64,000 nucleotides of DNA from Epiperipatus broadwayi (taxonomy: Eukaryota; Onychophora; Udeonychophora; Euonychophora; Peripatidae). The notes below the pieces were generated by a model. The model had not been told where the DNA came from, ran no database searches, and saw only the letters and a program-made list of their open reading frames with translations. The stretch covers positions 2,728,001-2,792,000 of the forward strand of contig JAQFVV010012513.1 of NCBI GenBank assembly GCA_028023455.1, given 5' to 3'. The translations under genes were made by a program, and so were the position numbers. This document shows positions 22,942-35,819 of the stretch, one piece after another; positions within the stretch are counted from its first letter, which is position 1, and every line of letters starts with the position of its first letter.

Positions 22942-23013
22942 GCGTCAGCCGGGAAGCGAACCCTGGAACAACTGCTTGAAAGGCAACTATGCTAACCACT
23001 CAGCCACCAACGC
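22942..23013 (-). tRNA. tRNA-like sequence, anticodon TTC, in a retroposed repeat
   Basis: The 72-nt minus-strand sequence folds as a tRNA. Acceptor GCGTTGG pairs with CTGACGC (two G-U pairs), there is a D-arm with TGGCTGAGTGGTTAGC, and the anticodon stem GTTGC/GCAGT encloses CTTTCAA (anticodon TTC, Glu). The T-arm contains GGTTCGCTTCCC. The pairing continues outside the tRNA (TCAA before it, TTTGA after it), which a genuine tRNA gene does not need. It shares this extension and the tail TTTGACACATTAA with the copy at 44,648. More likely a tRNA-derived repeat than a working gene. Confidence 0.6.
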
Positions 23014-24116
23014 TTGACTCAATGTTTGTGTTTATTTAATATAAAAAAAATATTTTTTATTGAGATATGTAGGTATTAATTTTAATATTTGCATCTATTT
23101 CAAAATCATATACCTAAGATAACTATGACCATAAGATGGATTTCTATTTACAAATTGATGATTTAATAACAAACAAAGCAATTATTTTTTGACTTTCATC
23201 TTCAGATGAATTTTTAATAACATTTTCCCAATTTTTAGGCTTATTTTAAGTAGAAAAGAAAGATTATAACTCTATATTTGTGTTAGAAGTGATATAGAAC
23301 TTGCAAGAGAAAATTTTATTTCAGGATTAGTAATTAATACTAAATTTGTTTTTTTTTTTTTTTTTTGCAAATACCCATAAAATTATGTTGAACATTGTTT
23401 CTTAGATTTTATAGTTTTTGGCTTCTGTATTAATTTTTGTTTTCATTTCATTGTCCATCAACTGTTTTATTTTACTATATAAAATAGTAGTAGGTATAAA
23501 AATTTCATCTCTCACACAATTTATTTCTTATATTAAATAAACACAAATATTAATACAAAAAATGGTAACTGTTAATTTGCTTTCTAAGTACTAGTTTTTA
23601 ACAGGTATGTGTCTGCACATATATCTCTTATAGTTATCACACCTTTCTGAATGATGTTTGTATAATTACAAGTTATCAATTTTTGAATTTGAAAATTCCA
23701 TTTTTAAAGAGACAGAGGCACTCTTGTAGGTGCTAATAATTGTATTTAGATGTTTCTGGAGCCATTAGCCCTGTAGATTTTGAATGCGCTGTTCTGCAGG
23801 GTTGCCACAAGGCAGGAAAATGCATGCAATTCAAAATTTGAACTTTCAGAAGTATTGCAAAAATATTTTTTACTTCAAACATTTCATATGTTCAAATATT
23901 TGTAAGTAGGCTAATGTATGTACAGTATGACTGTGTTATTGAACAATTTGTTTAAAGGAAATGTCAGATGATTTTAACTTACATGAATATAATTTTATAT
24001 TCATAGTATGAAATTTATAAAAAAAAAAAGTTGGTAATTTTCCAGATTTTTTTTACAATTCCCCAGAATCATTACATGACCTTCTGGAATCAAGACCCCC
24101 ACTTTAAGTACTATTG

Positions 24117-25845
24117 GTCTAGAGAATAACTAATTGAGAAGGAAACTAACTGAGAAGAGACAAAAAATACAATAAAAATATTTTCACAGATTATACAAAA
24201 AAATGTCAAAAAGTTTTAAAATGTCAAGAAAAATTGTAATTGAATATATGGTTACAATCTTGAAGGCTTTCAATAAAGATTAATTAGTATAAAAAATCTA
24301 TATAGCACATGTTGTCATAAACAATTTTTATCTTTTATTACATAGTTAAACTATTAATTTCAATAGCTTAGAGCAACCTATTTTGCTATTTTTCACATAT
24401 GCAATAATCCCATAAAAGTTACACTGCCACTGCTATCACATTTAACATGATTTTATTGATTTTAATTTACCTAAAGTACTTTTATATGAGCATTTTGCAG
24501 AAAAACTCAATTAAAGATCAGATAAATTTCAGCTATTGTAGATATCATAAAATTGGGCAATATTATTTTATTTATAATATGTTATACAATTAAATTAAAT
24601 ATTTGTTTCTCAGTAAGTATGTGGTATTCACATTTAGTTAATTACTTTGAACATTTTATTATCAGTCAACTGAAAATTTACTAGCATGAAGGAGAAAATA
24701 TCTGCTATCAAATAAATGCTAATGTAAAAAAAAAAAAATGTTGCTTTCTGATAATTTGAAAATTTAAAGAAAGATTTTCATTACTTCAATACATTCTTAA
24801 CACAAATTCTTTTTATTATATAATTTTAGTAGAGAATATGTTTCATCCATTAAAATATATATTTTTTAGTTTGAAGGATATGGTGATATGTTTTGTTTTG
24901 GTTATTTACTTCTCTTTATTAATTGCATTGTTTGTAACATTTTTCTCAGTTTTTGAAATTGTACTTTTAATAAAATTTAACAAAGATGTAAAGATTTAAT
25001 GCTGGATAAGTTTTTTTTTTCATTAAACGTTTTTAAAATTTATTATCTTATATAAATAATGTTATAGACTGTATTAAAATTATAAAATAAGAGTTTATTA
25101 ATATCTTTAATTTAATTTATTAAATAATATAAAGATTTTATAAACACATCACTCCTAGCAATAAGCATTCAAGTCCTAAAATAAATTATGTCCTTACAAT
25201 GTTACCACATACAAAAGGAGTACTGCATATCAATGATAATAATGATGTAATAATGTAAAGTAGCAGTGGTTGCTTTTGTGATGCAATACATTATGGAGAA
25301 GTCTGATGCACGTTAAAATATTATTTCAAGTTTTAGCATTGAATTTCAAGATATTCAACAATGGTTCATAAAAATGCATTAAAAAGCAAAAATAAAAAAA
25401 TCTTAATTTTTGTTGATACATGCAAATTACCTTCTGTTTAAAATATTTTTTTAAAAACTCATTAATATAAATAATTTCTTATATTTTTTATTTCTGTTTT
25501 CTTTTAGTAGAGCAATTATTTACTTTATGATTTTTGTAATTATTTCTATTGTGAAAAGGTACATTAACATTTGAGAGAGTCTAATTAAATTGCTCTTTAT
25601 GAGATGTATATCTGCTCTCATATGACCTCTCACTAGTTTCTAATGACTTGAGGGTGTTTGTGACTACCTTAATAGTATTACAGTCTACAATTATTAGAGT
25701 CTGTGCAATATTTTTGGCAAATTATGACTTTATATTTTCACTATCTGATATTCACTTAAAAAGAAAGCTATTGTTTTTTTGTTTTTTTTTAATTTTATGG
25801 CTTATTTCTTAAAAAACTGAGTATAATTGCCTTTGTTAGTTGTGT
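24117..25845. other. AT-rich, no gene seen
   Basis: Homopolymer runs only. No coding or structured element was recognised. Confidence 0.6.
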
Positions 25846-26049
25846 ATTTCTCTTGAGAGACCTGATAATAGGGATTATCTTGGTAATCTTCTCCCCAAAA
25901 TGTTGTTAGGATTAGATGCTTATAGTCACCATAATTTTGAGGTTAATGATTGCTACTCATCTTTGGCTGCATTACATAAATGATTGTTAGAATTAACCAG
26001 TTTTTCATTTTTATTTAACTTACTTAATGCAAAAACTTCTTCTAGACTA

Positions 26050-26970
26050 TGAAGATTCTCTAAGGGATTTTTATAATAATCTGCTTTAAAGATTTTTATT
26101 TTACTAAACTATAGTATAGTGCAATTTTTAGTAATACGTTCTGCTTCTTCTGTAAGTAAAGGCTGGTAAAACACCTTAAAAAAAATTTTCAAACACTATT
26201 TCCTTTTACTATTAAGTTATTTCTATAAAAAGCACTCCAAACAAGTTTAATTCTATGATTAATTTTATTTCTTATACTTTCATCTGTAATAATAATCTGA
26301 ACAAGATATTTTTTATTGTTAACTTCTTCTAACACATCATTTTCAGTCTTTATTTTTTTTTGCGTAAATCCCTTGAATATTACTTTAGTTTTTTAACATT
26401 TAACTTTAGTCCTACTTTCCTAATTTCATCTGATAACTCCTGCAACATTTCCTGTAACTCTAACGCATTATTTGCAAAATTAACTACATTCAACAGAAAA
26501 TATGTATTTCAAGATTGTAATGTTCTTAATAAATTCAACACAATAAGTAATCATCAATTAGTAAGATGCAAGATACATGTTAATGCAAAACTAGAGAGAT
26601 AAAAATTATTAAGAAAAACAATATTCATTGGTAAAATTCCTAATCTTCAGAATTATTCCAATGAATTTGAATTAGAATTTGCAAATCGTTTTCAAATAGT
26701 AACATATTTTGAACATGATTTAGATTTGAATGAAATCAATAGTAAGATAAATGATACATTTTCAAAAACTATAACAAATATATCTAGTACAAAAATCAGG
26801 TGTTGATCAGTAAAATTTCTTCTAAAACAAGGCAATTCATGAGGGGAAAATTATGAAAATATACAAAAATGATGCATTAAGAAGGAGTGAATATTTCAAT
26901 TTTTGTAAAGTGGTACAAAAAAGACTTGATATTGATATAAGAAAGTATAATTATGAAACAGCATGTGATT
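26050..26970 (-). mobile_element. RTE/BovB-like LINE with 5' inversion
   Basis: 26,050-26,485 is antisense RT sequence: its base sequence follows 34,700-35,000 closely and, on the minus strand, includes LQEMLQELSDEIRKVGLKLNVKK. From 26,487 to about 26,970 the same kind of LINE is in sense: NRKYVFQDCNVLNK, NHQLVRCKIHVNAKLE, ELEFANRFQ, and a degraded continuation. Read on the minus strand this is an inverted 5' part (endonuclease) joined to a sense 3' part (RT), the expected result of twin priming. Stops and shifts are frequent. Confidence 0.65.
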
Positions 26971-28179
26971 AAAAATGTTATTTTTATATATGATAAATTT
27001 TAAAAAAATATGTGCAACTATTTGCCTATATTGTTTTTAAAGATGGTAATTGACACAACTTCCACCAAATCTTTTATAAAAACAACTTTATACAGTGTCA
27101 GAAATGATGTCAAGCTATTTTTATACCAAATTCTAAAAACTTTTTTGTATGTAGTTCTGCAAAGTTTACTGATTATGCAATAGTTGACAGTGTGTTTTAA
27201 AAATACATTTGAAATCATAACATATTGATCATAAAAGCTATTTAGAAAACTGCTGCAATATTGTGTTAACAATTATAAGTTTTTTGTTAATATCATTTGT
27301 ACTGCTTAAGACTATTCCAAAAGCTTTACATTAATTCTATATTTTTAAATGCTTCTATTGAATGTTGAAAAAACAGTTTCTTTCTTTGTATATTATTTGC
27401 TAAGTTTTGATCTTTTTCAAGTTCAAGTTAGAATGAAATTTTGAAATTGAGGTTTAATATATTTAAATTCAGTAGAAATGCTTGAAATCTGGTATATAAC
27501 CAAGTAATACCAGGCTAATCATTATATAAAACTCTCATCTTTTCAGTAGATCATCTACTTTTTTAAATATGAAACTGAGGATTGAGAAAATAAAAAAAAT
27601 ATTCATTAATTTTACATATCACAGTTAAATATTCTTAGAACTTTCATTTGTTTTAAATAATATTTTTCAGAGGGTGATATAAAGATTTTTTCTTTCAATT
27701 TAATAACATTTTTTAAACATTTTAAAATCAATATTTAGCAGACTTTTGTTCAATATGACTTGAAATTTTGTACATTTGTTTGGAATGTCTATATTATTTT
27801 TTAATTAGCTGAATTAGTTTCATAGATAGACAGAATGGAAGGGAGAGGATTTTTAAAATAATACTTATTATTGATTTTATTTATTACATTTTAAGTAATA
27901 ATAAAATTGATTATAGTATAGAAAATATAATAAAAAAGTTATTTTCTATTTTTTATACATATACAATTATATACTCATAATATAAGAAATGTTCATAAAG
28001 TGTATACACATTAACTTATTGCAGAAATATATTGTGATATATGTACACTATATGTGTGAAATTGATTCAAAGTAAAATTATATGTAATAAGTGATGTTCA
28101 TTTACAATATAGTTTGGTAAGTATTTTTTTTAAATATAAAAAATTTCCAATGAAAGTAAAAATGTTAAACACTTTTCAC
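26971..28179. other. AT-rich, no gene seen
   Basis: No recognisable feature on either strand. Confidence 0.6.
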
Positions 28180-28400
28180 TTAACCTTTTGAACGATCATT
28201 ATATAATTGGCTGAATGAGTTAAAAATCAAAACTTTTAATTGGCCAACTCACAACTTTAACAAAATCTATTGTTAAAATAGATCACTTTTAATAATATAA
28301 ATACGTTAGTTTCGTTTGTAAAAAGTATATTACTGAATTTTCAGATTACGAAAGCAAACGAAAATCTTTTCAAAAATAAAATTTGATTTATAATTTAAAA
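28180..28400. repeat. Dispersed repeat X, copy 2
   Basis: Same block order as 9,230-9,470. Confidence 0.6.
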
Positions 28401-28446
28401 AATATTCAATTGCGGTGAAATAAAAGTAACCGCTATTCAACCAACC

Positions 28447-28474
28447 AAAAAAGATTGCTGACGCAATCTTTTTT
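28447..28474. repeat. Perfect 12-bp hairpin
   Basis: AAAAAAGATTGC, loop TGAC, then GCAATCTTTTTT. It looks like a bacterial terminator, but the surrounding DNA is animal; probably a small foldback or chance structure. Confidence 0.7.
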
Positions 28475-28679
28475 TTTGCACTTTACGTTACGATCAATAT
28501 GTAGCAATAAATAAATAATTCTTGGTAATATCTTAACTATTTTTCTAAAATAATTTGATTTTTAGTATTACTTTATCAATAATAATTTGTAATTCAATTC
28601 AAATATTGTTTAAAATGTTGTAAACATTCGTTTATCATTTTCGTAATAAAAATCAAAATGAACGTAACTTTTTACTTTT

Positions 28680-28940
28680 TGGCAGCCATTACCCTTTCTG
28701 ACAGAAGTGGGACAGCCAATAAGATTCAAGAAAAGTTGGTGAGGAGGCGGTGCTTTGGTTTTGTTTGACATATATGGTCATTTTTATTGATTTTTTACTT
28801 GTAAAATAACTCTGAAGAGGGCACCATCTTACAGAACTTTTGATTTTCTTTCTGATGACGTATCATATGTATACGTAAGATAAAAAGTAGCCGATTTAGA
28901 GTGATGTCAAATCTTCTCGTTTTTAGACAAGTCATGCATT
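28680..28940. promoter_or_regulatory. GC-richer patch with CCAAT and CRE-like sites
   Basis: Less AT-rich than its neighbours, with AGCCAATAAG at about 28,714, GAGGAGGCGG at about 28,742 and TGACGTAT at about 28,855. A promoter is possible, but no coding exon adjoins it. Weak. Confidence 0.2.
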
Positions 28941-29154
28941 ATAAGAGTTAAAAGAAATGCTTCATAGTTTTAATCATTTATATACACATCTTATGTACAC
29001 ATACTAAATAGAATATATACATAAGGGATATTCATGTTAACTTCTAGCAGAAACTATCTAATGGTGTATATTTATATCAACTATAAGTTTCTAGTAAATG
29101 AAGTGTGATATAGTTTTACATTTTTATTTGCTGTGCCAATACTAAGAACTTAAA

Positions 29155-29435
29155 AATAATAGAGATAAAACCATTTTTTATATTAAATGCTTTTCTAGTA
29201 AATACACTAAACAAAGTATTTCTTCAACAAGAATTGGAGGGGATCCAGAGCATACTTAAGTCAATCTCAATTTTATACCAATGTTTTTACTTTTGTAATT
29301 TCTGGATCCCCTCCCCCATGCTTTTATTTAAAGGTAAATCTAAAAACTCCAACTGTGATTGAAGAAACATTTTTATTTTATTTTAGGGCAATGTCAATAA
29401 AACATTTAATATACCATTTTTATCTCTATTATTTA
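29155..29435. repeat. Foldback repeat
   Basis: Left arm 29,155-29,255 and right arm about 29,300-29,435 are inverted copies: AATAGAGATAAAA, TATTAAATG, TTTCTTCAA, TTGGA, and GGAGGGGATCCAGA, which sits again near the loop. No coding potential. Confidence 0.75.
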
Positions 29436-29610
29436 GAATATATATTGAATCATTAATGAATAAATGGAAAAGTAGATATGGAAGATATTAGTTACCTAAT
29501 ATGGTTATTATACCAGTAAAAGTTGACTATCAATAATACATTTTATTCTAATTTATCTCTCAATGTTTACTATATAACAAGTTTTACTAAATCATATAGA
29601 CAAACAGATA

Positions 29611-29655
29611 ATAGGTAGGTAGGTAGGTAGGTAGGTAGGTAGGTAGGTAGGTAGG

Positions 29656-29745
<90 letters not shown>

Positions 29746-29822
29746 CGTAGGTAGGTAGATAGTAGGTAGGTAGGTAAATAGGTAGGTGGGTGGGTAGATA
29801 GGTAGGTAGATAGATAGATGGA
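29611..29822. repeat. (GGTA)n-(GATA)n compound microsatellite
   Basis: About 45 bp of GTAG repeat, 85 bp of GATA repeat, then mixed GTAG/GATA units. Spurious long Tyr-Leu-Ser-Ile frames come from it. Confidence 0.97.
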
Positions 29823-29829
29823 CTGACAA

Positions 29830-31040
29830 GCAGACATATAGAAAAATAGTTTATTATTTGCAATATTATACACCCATTAAATAATAAAATAATATCCTAT
29901 TGTATCCTTGAAAAATATTCATTTTATCAATAATTTTGCTCTTCTGTATACAATCCTGTAATATCTAATTTACATTATTTTGCTAATAAAAAAATAAATG
30001 ATATACTTTTTATGAATTGGAATAATTATCAACATATTTTTTAAGTGTTTTTTTAGCATTTTATTTTAAAAGGATTTATTACAATAATATGAATATAAAA
30101 CTCCAGGTTATCCAACTATTCACCAGCTAATATTACAGCCCACCCTCTCTCCCTAATCATATATTTCACTAAAAAGAAATGTCTATTACTAAATATGAAA
30201 TACAATAAGTTTAAAGAAAAGGTAAAAATATAATTGATTCCTAAAAGGAGCATTAATTCAACTTGTAATGCCTTGGCGAACTTTGATGACATAATTGTGC
30301 CTTATTTTTGTAAAAAAAAAGATTTATTGTTTAGAAATTAATTATTTTAATGTTATTTGTAATTGAAAAATATTTCTTACGCTGCCATTTATTTGTGTTT
30401 AAACTATGGTCTTAATCGTTAACAGAGTTGTTTTTAAATGGTTTGTCGTTTCTATTTGTTATATTTCTTTTAAATCAATACGTCAAAAATCTTGATAATT
30501 CATTTAAAAGACGTCTGGATAAATATTTATAAGAAGAAAGTTATTCAATAAAATTTTTCATTTATAAAGATGACTGTTCTAGATTAAGTTTTAATCGTAG
30601 ATTAAAACTTAAAAATGTTAATAAATAAGATAAGGTATTTAATCAAGGATTAAATAATCTTAAAATATGATACAGCAAATCATTTTTTTTCTGTTTATCT
30701 TCCAAAGAGAAGTCAAGAGGCTAGTTATCTTTATTTTACTATCTAATTACAATTTAAAAATAACTAGATACCTATTTGCTGACCTGAAACTAGATGGCTA
30801 GCTATGCTGATTATCAGCCAGATATCTGGGGGGGGGGGGTCAAAAGTATGGCTATAATCCAAAAAAATTCAACTGCATCTGTTTCCGATTTTAAGCCTAG
30901 ATTCTGGATATGGAAAATTTGTGTGCGTAATGTTGAATTAAGAAGTGCTAATATATACATGTATATATAACATAAACTAATTTTTTATTATGTAATATTT
31001 TCATGTAATCATTTTTGTTAATTGTATGATTCTTTTCTTT
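29830..31040. other. No gene seen
   Basis: AT-rich; a run of about 12 G at 30,828-30,839. Confidence 0.6.
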
Positions 31041-31044
31041 TCAG

Positions 31045-31084
31045 GTTGGAAAGGGCTGTTTCTATGAAAAAAGAAAAGAATAAA
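31045..31084 (+). CDS. Possible 40-bp internal exon
   Basis: A strong acceptor (TTCTTTTCTTTTCAG, ending 31,044) and a strong donor (GTAAGT at 31,085) bound 40 bp. One of three phases is open and reads LERAVSMKKEKNK; the other two contain stops. The length and charged content fit a short coiled-coil exon, but no neighbouring exon was found on this strand. Splice-site strength alone can arise by chance. Confidence 0.3.
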
Positions 31085-31117
31085 GTAAGTGCAGTTTTAT
31101 TTATTGTTTTCTAATAG

Positions 31118-31305
31118 TCATAAGGAAATCACGACCATCTACCCATTCTGACAAATGCACTGTATGAATATATAAAGGTAGGAATCATCTCACTTTCTAA
31201 ACTCAAGAGAGAGTCTTTGAGACTCTAACTTGTGTTTAAAAAGTGAGAGTATTCCTGTTTTGTAAATTCATACAGCGCATGTGTAAAGGGTGATTGTCTT
31301 ATAAC
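31118..31305. repeat. Foldback repeat
   Basis: Inverted arms of about 85 bp share AGTCATAAG, CATGC-CTGTATGAAT, GGAAT and CTCACTTT, with GAGAGTCT at the loop. Confidence 0.7.
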
Positions 31306-31789
31306 TATTACAAATAAAATCACACTGCTAGGTAAATAAATAATTAATTATATATATATTGTTTTCTGTAAAATACTACTATTACTGTTTATTATTATCA
31401 ACTTGTAATTTGGAAATGACAAAATAAAATATGAAGTTATATTTTTTTTATTATGCTCTAATAATCCCATACTCATACGTTTTGTTTTTTTTTTAAATGA
31501 GAAAGAAAATTTAAAAATGGAATTTATTTTCTAAAAATTATGGGGGAAATGTTTGGACGCAATTGCATTGTGCAAACTATTATTGATTTTTTCAGCTTAT
31601 TTCATCTGTATCTTATTTATCCCATTCAATTTCCCAAAAGTCTAAAATTTCTTTAATGGTATAAAAATTATTATTATTAAATAAAGAATGCTTAAAAATA
31701 AAGAGAAAAAAAGATTCGAAATGTAACAACACAATTCTTTCAAATCACTAATTGGTTTCATATTATATCTACATGTCAACATTTTAAAC

Positions 31790-32000
31790 CACTAAACATC
31801 ACAAGATCACTATCTCTTATTCTAGCAAATAATTGTTATTAAACAAGCCAGAAACTAGTTTGGGGATAGTGGATGAATAGGCACTAGATAGGGATTTTAT
31901 GCACAAGCTTTCTGGCATCCATTGATTACTCTGGTTGGAACAGGGTGGCACTACTGTATGGAGAGTTTTGCCTTGTTTAATGTCAATATTTTGATGGTTT
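31790..32000. repeat. Foldback retroposon family, partial copy
   Basis: Shares ACAAGCCAGAAACTAGTTTG, GGCACTAGATAGGGATTTTA and GGAGAGTTTTGCC with the elements at 6.5 and 37.2 kb. One hammerhead-like half (GAAAC, ACTAGT) is present but CTGANGA is absent. Confidence 0.65.
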
Positions 32001-32289
32001 AACATAATCTTTATCAAGATTCAAACATCATAAATATTTCAGAAATTTGTCTGATAAACAAAAAAATAAACAAATCAACACCCATCAAAAATAAATGCAT
32101 ATATTCATTTAAATTATATTAATATGGTGAACTGTTGTCAAGACAACTTCACAACTAGACAAGAAATGTTTGGTTTAACTATTTGAGCTATGGTGATAAC
32201 ATTTTCTATCATTGATTGTTGACATTTTAGGTTTATTATATTTATATAATACAAACAACATGTTTATTTATTATTAATCTATTTCTGGA

Positions 32290-32880
32290 TGAAGATATTT
32301 TCATGTTTAATCCAGTTTTTCTAATATTTCCAGACTGGTTTCTAGCTTGGGATTTTCATCAGTAGGAAAGCAATGACTACTAAGGTTTGTCCTTGGTGGT
32401 ATTACTGTATAGTTTACCACTGTTATAATAGCTTGTGTAAGCATAGGAAATGGTTATCATGTAATGTTTAGTGGTTTTATACCAATGCTGCATATAGGAT
32501 GATGGTAGTTGTGGTTTTATAAAGCCAATGACATCAAAATATATAGATACTGAACTAGATTTACATCTACATGATTTTATAAGTGAATGAGATTGGATTG
32601 AAAATATTAAGGTTTTCATCATAGACACATAGTTTTATAGTTAATTAAAATTAAAAGGTATTTGCTAAATGGTTACATTAGATTCTAACATCTAGATGAA
32701 TTGGTTGGTGATCCAAGGTTCCTCAGTGATGAAAACCACAAGTTAGAAACTAGTTTGTAACTATTGGATGATTAGGCACTAGATATGGCTTTTATGCACT
32801 AGTGTCCATGCATGCATTGATTACTAAGACTTAGACTGGGTTATGCATATTTTGCTGCTGTTTTAACTAGAAACTGCTTA
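32290..32880. repeat. Foldback retroposon family, inverted pair
   Basis: The minus-strand copy (about 32,290-32,520) and plus-strand copy (about 32,700-32,880) face each other. The minus strand at 32,339-32,363 has CTGATGA, then GAAACCAGTCTGG, and the plus strand at 32,724-32,756 has GTGATGA then GAAACTAGT. These are hammerhead-like cores with weak stem II. Confidence 0.6.
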
Positions 32881-32999
32881 ATTCCATCAAATATCACGCA
32901 CATTTTCAGTCAAAAGTTGTCACTGTGGTTGTATGTAATTTAGCAATAATTTAGGTTCAGTCTTTTTTGTAGCTGTTTAATGTTAATGAACTAATTTCT

Positions 33000-34435
33000 G
33001 AGCATCTTAATTAAATCACTCTGTTATGGTTTATCTTTAATGCTATTTTGCTGCTTTGTATTCACTTGTTATAAAACCTGGAGCTATAGCAAATGTTGAT
33101 GCAATAATCAGAAGGTGCCAATAGACCAGAGAAGGAAACTGTATATAAGCCAACAAAAACTTAGATAATTGCCATTTCATACATTACTTGATTTGGTCAT
33201 CTAAACAAACTTGTAAATTTCTTGTTATATCTCACCTTGCCTTCAAATAATGGACTAGTCCAGATTTCATCTTATCTAGGTCAGATTGAGCATTCGTTGC
33301 CATGAGCCAATGAACTTACAGATAGAAAACATATATCCAATAACAAGAATGGATTAATAAGCAATGGTGCTTACTTAATATTGGTAGAGATGAGGAAATA
33401 AGTAGTCAATCCATTCAGAAGTAAGGTCAGAGACCTACTGCCACAAAGCTGAAAGGCAAAATACACCTTCTCTCAGAGACAATCAAAGCTAAATGGGTAA
33501 TGCATTAAGGCAATTCCACATTCAGGCATGAAAGCTGTTAGAATATAATGCAGACATGACACAAACGATCATAGAACAATGAAAAATCTCACTATACCTA
33601 CTCATGATACAAGCTATTATAGTACAGCCGAAAGTGATAGATAATTTTATAATGGTATTTGGAATTCTTATTTCCTACAATTGTGTAGCAACTAGATACT
33701 ATAGCTCACCAATGGTAAAAGACAGTGGTATAATCATTGTATATAGTTTAAATATACCAGTGTATATTTGCTTCATGTTTCATTAATAAATATATATTAT
33801 AAACATGTTTACATGCACCTGCATTTATATTAATTTACAAATAAACTCAACATTCTTTTTCAATTGTTGTTAGAAACGAGCAAATGTTACATATTGCCTT
33901 AGCTTATTAACATTTTTATTGATTATTTTGACTAAATACTTGTATAGTAATTATTTAAAATATAATATACTCATGTTTACTCTTACATTTTTAAAAACAT
34001 TTTTACTTTTGTAAATACAAATTAAGGAATAGTAACCATGATTGTTACACTCTGTCAAACACCATAATACAAATCTTTGATATTTTAATAATTATAAATG
34101 CAATTTTAAATTCTAGAGCAGAATTTTATAGTTTTTTGATGGTAACATATTAATATTTTCTCATCAATCAACAAGGATTTGTTAGCTTATTTTCTTTAAT
34201 GATGTTATGATAATCAACCAATAAGAAAAAAGTAATTGTCCTCATTACTACTTTATTTGACTCATTTTTTTTGTATATTTGGAATGTTCATATATAATTT
34301 TTTGGGGATGATTTTCATTGGTACATTTATAGTTTTAATAAATCAAGTACATTTTTTTGATTTGTTATATTGAATGAAATCTTACTACTAAAACAAAATA
34401 TTGAATTATTAATTGAAATTCCCACTAGGGGAAGG
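33000..34435. other. No gene seen
   Basis: AT-rich, no coding pattern. Confidence 0.6.
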
Positions 34436-34439
34436 ATGG

Positions 34440-35290
34440 AAAAACTTTGAAATGCAGAAGGAGTTAATAGACAAGTGAAAGCTCTCAATCAAACTGATTT
34501 CTGTAAAGAACCTTGCTTTCAAATAACATTTAAATCCAGTCTCTTAATTCTTTTCATCTGTTTATTCTATCACCCATATATTTCATTTTCAAACTTTTTT
34601 GTTCTGCTTTCCAGAAGCCTGAAGTTTCTGTATTGCTTTTCTGTTAATTGTCCAAGTTGCAGATCCATAAGTAAAAACTGATGCAATACATTTATTAATT
34701 TTTTTTTAATCACATAGGCATATTTCCTTTTAATATTAAGTTATTTCTACCAAAAATACTCCAATCAAGTTTAATTCTATGATTAATTTTATCCATTGTT
34801 TCCATCTGTAGTAATAATCAGACCAAGATATTTGAAGCTGTTAACGTCTTCTAACTCGTCATTGTCAATCTGTTATATGTTTTGAAAAAGTTTATTGAAT
34901 ATTACTTTATTCTTTTTAACACTTAATTTTAGTCCTACCGTCTAACTTTCAACTGATAACTCTTGCAACATTTCTTGAAGCTCTAAAGCAATATTTGCGA
35001 AAACAACTATATGGTTTGCGAAACCTAAATGACTTAAATAATATCCATTTACTTTTATTCCCTTAGGTTCCCATTTTAATTCACAAAATACTTCCTGCAA
35101 AACTGCTGTTAAAAGGTTGGAGATGTGGATTTATCCTGTCATAGACCTTCTCAACGTTAATCTTCCCAGTATCATTATATAATCTAGTTGTTACTGTTGA
35201 ATTTTTATAAATATTCTTTAGACTATATATAACTATTTAAGTGCATTTTTAACAAACATTATGTCTGCTGAAAACCGATTACCTGACTAA
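34440..35290 (-). pseudogene. RTE/BovB-like LINE reverse transcriptase fragment
   Basis: On the minus strand, decayed frames give the RT palm and thumb order: an ANHIVVFAN stretch where FADDIV-x-x-A is expected (the catalytic DD lost), then LQEMLQELS...VGLKLS-KKNKVIFN, IDNDELEDVNSFKYLG and LIITTDG. The end resembles the region just before the C-terminal tail found at 9 kb. It has many stops and is dead. Confidence 0.7.
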
Positions 35291-35299
35291 ATATTTTTA

Positions 35300-35815
35300 T
35301 TTTTTTTTACCTTAATGCTCTAAACATTTAATGTAATCATACAATATATAATTAATTACAAATATGTAGTTGGTAACAAAAGATTAGCAATTTAAATTAT
35401 TAAACTCTTAATAAATTATCAGACGAAAGTGTAAATATAACATTGTGCACATTACCATCATTTTATATCTTTCCACATCTAGTACGAGTTTAAATCTTGT
35501 GTTTTAGTTTACATTTGATATATATTTGTAAGCAATATTTAATATCAAATCTGAAATGTAATTGAGGTACTGTAAGTTTTTATTTCTTTACTTTATTCAG
35601 TTTAAAAGTTGAGCATTTTACCTGTTATTTATTTTATTATGACTATAAAACACTTAAACTATATTGCTTTAACGATTACTTTAAGTTTTTATTTTATAAA
35701 GAGTTAAGCAAAAAAAAATTGCTTTTAACAACTTGGTAAATTTGTTCGATACATTTTATTCAATTTTAAAATTTATTCAAATATTCATTTGATCTAATAT
35801 ATTATTTTTTATTTT
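35300..35815. other. AT-rich, no gene seen
   Basis: No recognisable feature. Confidence 0.6.
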
Positions 35816-35819
35816 ATTA

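Larger units (their letters stand above)
19397..24116 (-). mobile_element. Decayed hAT transposon, ZBED5/SCAND3-like
   Basis: Left end CAGTGGTTCTTAA and inverse right end CAATAGTACTTAA match the hAT terminal consensus CAGNGGTTCTYAA. They are flanked by imperfect 8-bp duplications (ATCTACAG and GTCTAGAG, 6 of 8 the same). The transposase runs on the minus strand. Later insertions within it include a MITE (22,252-22,513), a tRNA-like retroposon (22,942-23,013) and a hammerhead-like repeat (about 19,700-19,800). Confidence 0.75.

Noticed and set aside
22942-23013. Functional tRNA-Glu gene
   Set aside because: The extended acceptor pairing, shared non-tRNA tail and a second copy with another anticodon and a target duplication point to a retroposon, although a functional origin is not excluded.
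28447-28474. Hairpin followed by T-run resembling a bacterial terminator
   Set aside because: No bacterial gene context anywhere in the window; small foldbacks are common here.
29570-29873. Three overlapping minus-strand frames rich in Tyr, Leu, Ser, Ile, Pro and Thr
   Set aside because: They are translations of the GGTA/GATA microsatellite in each phase and have no other content.
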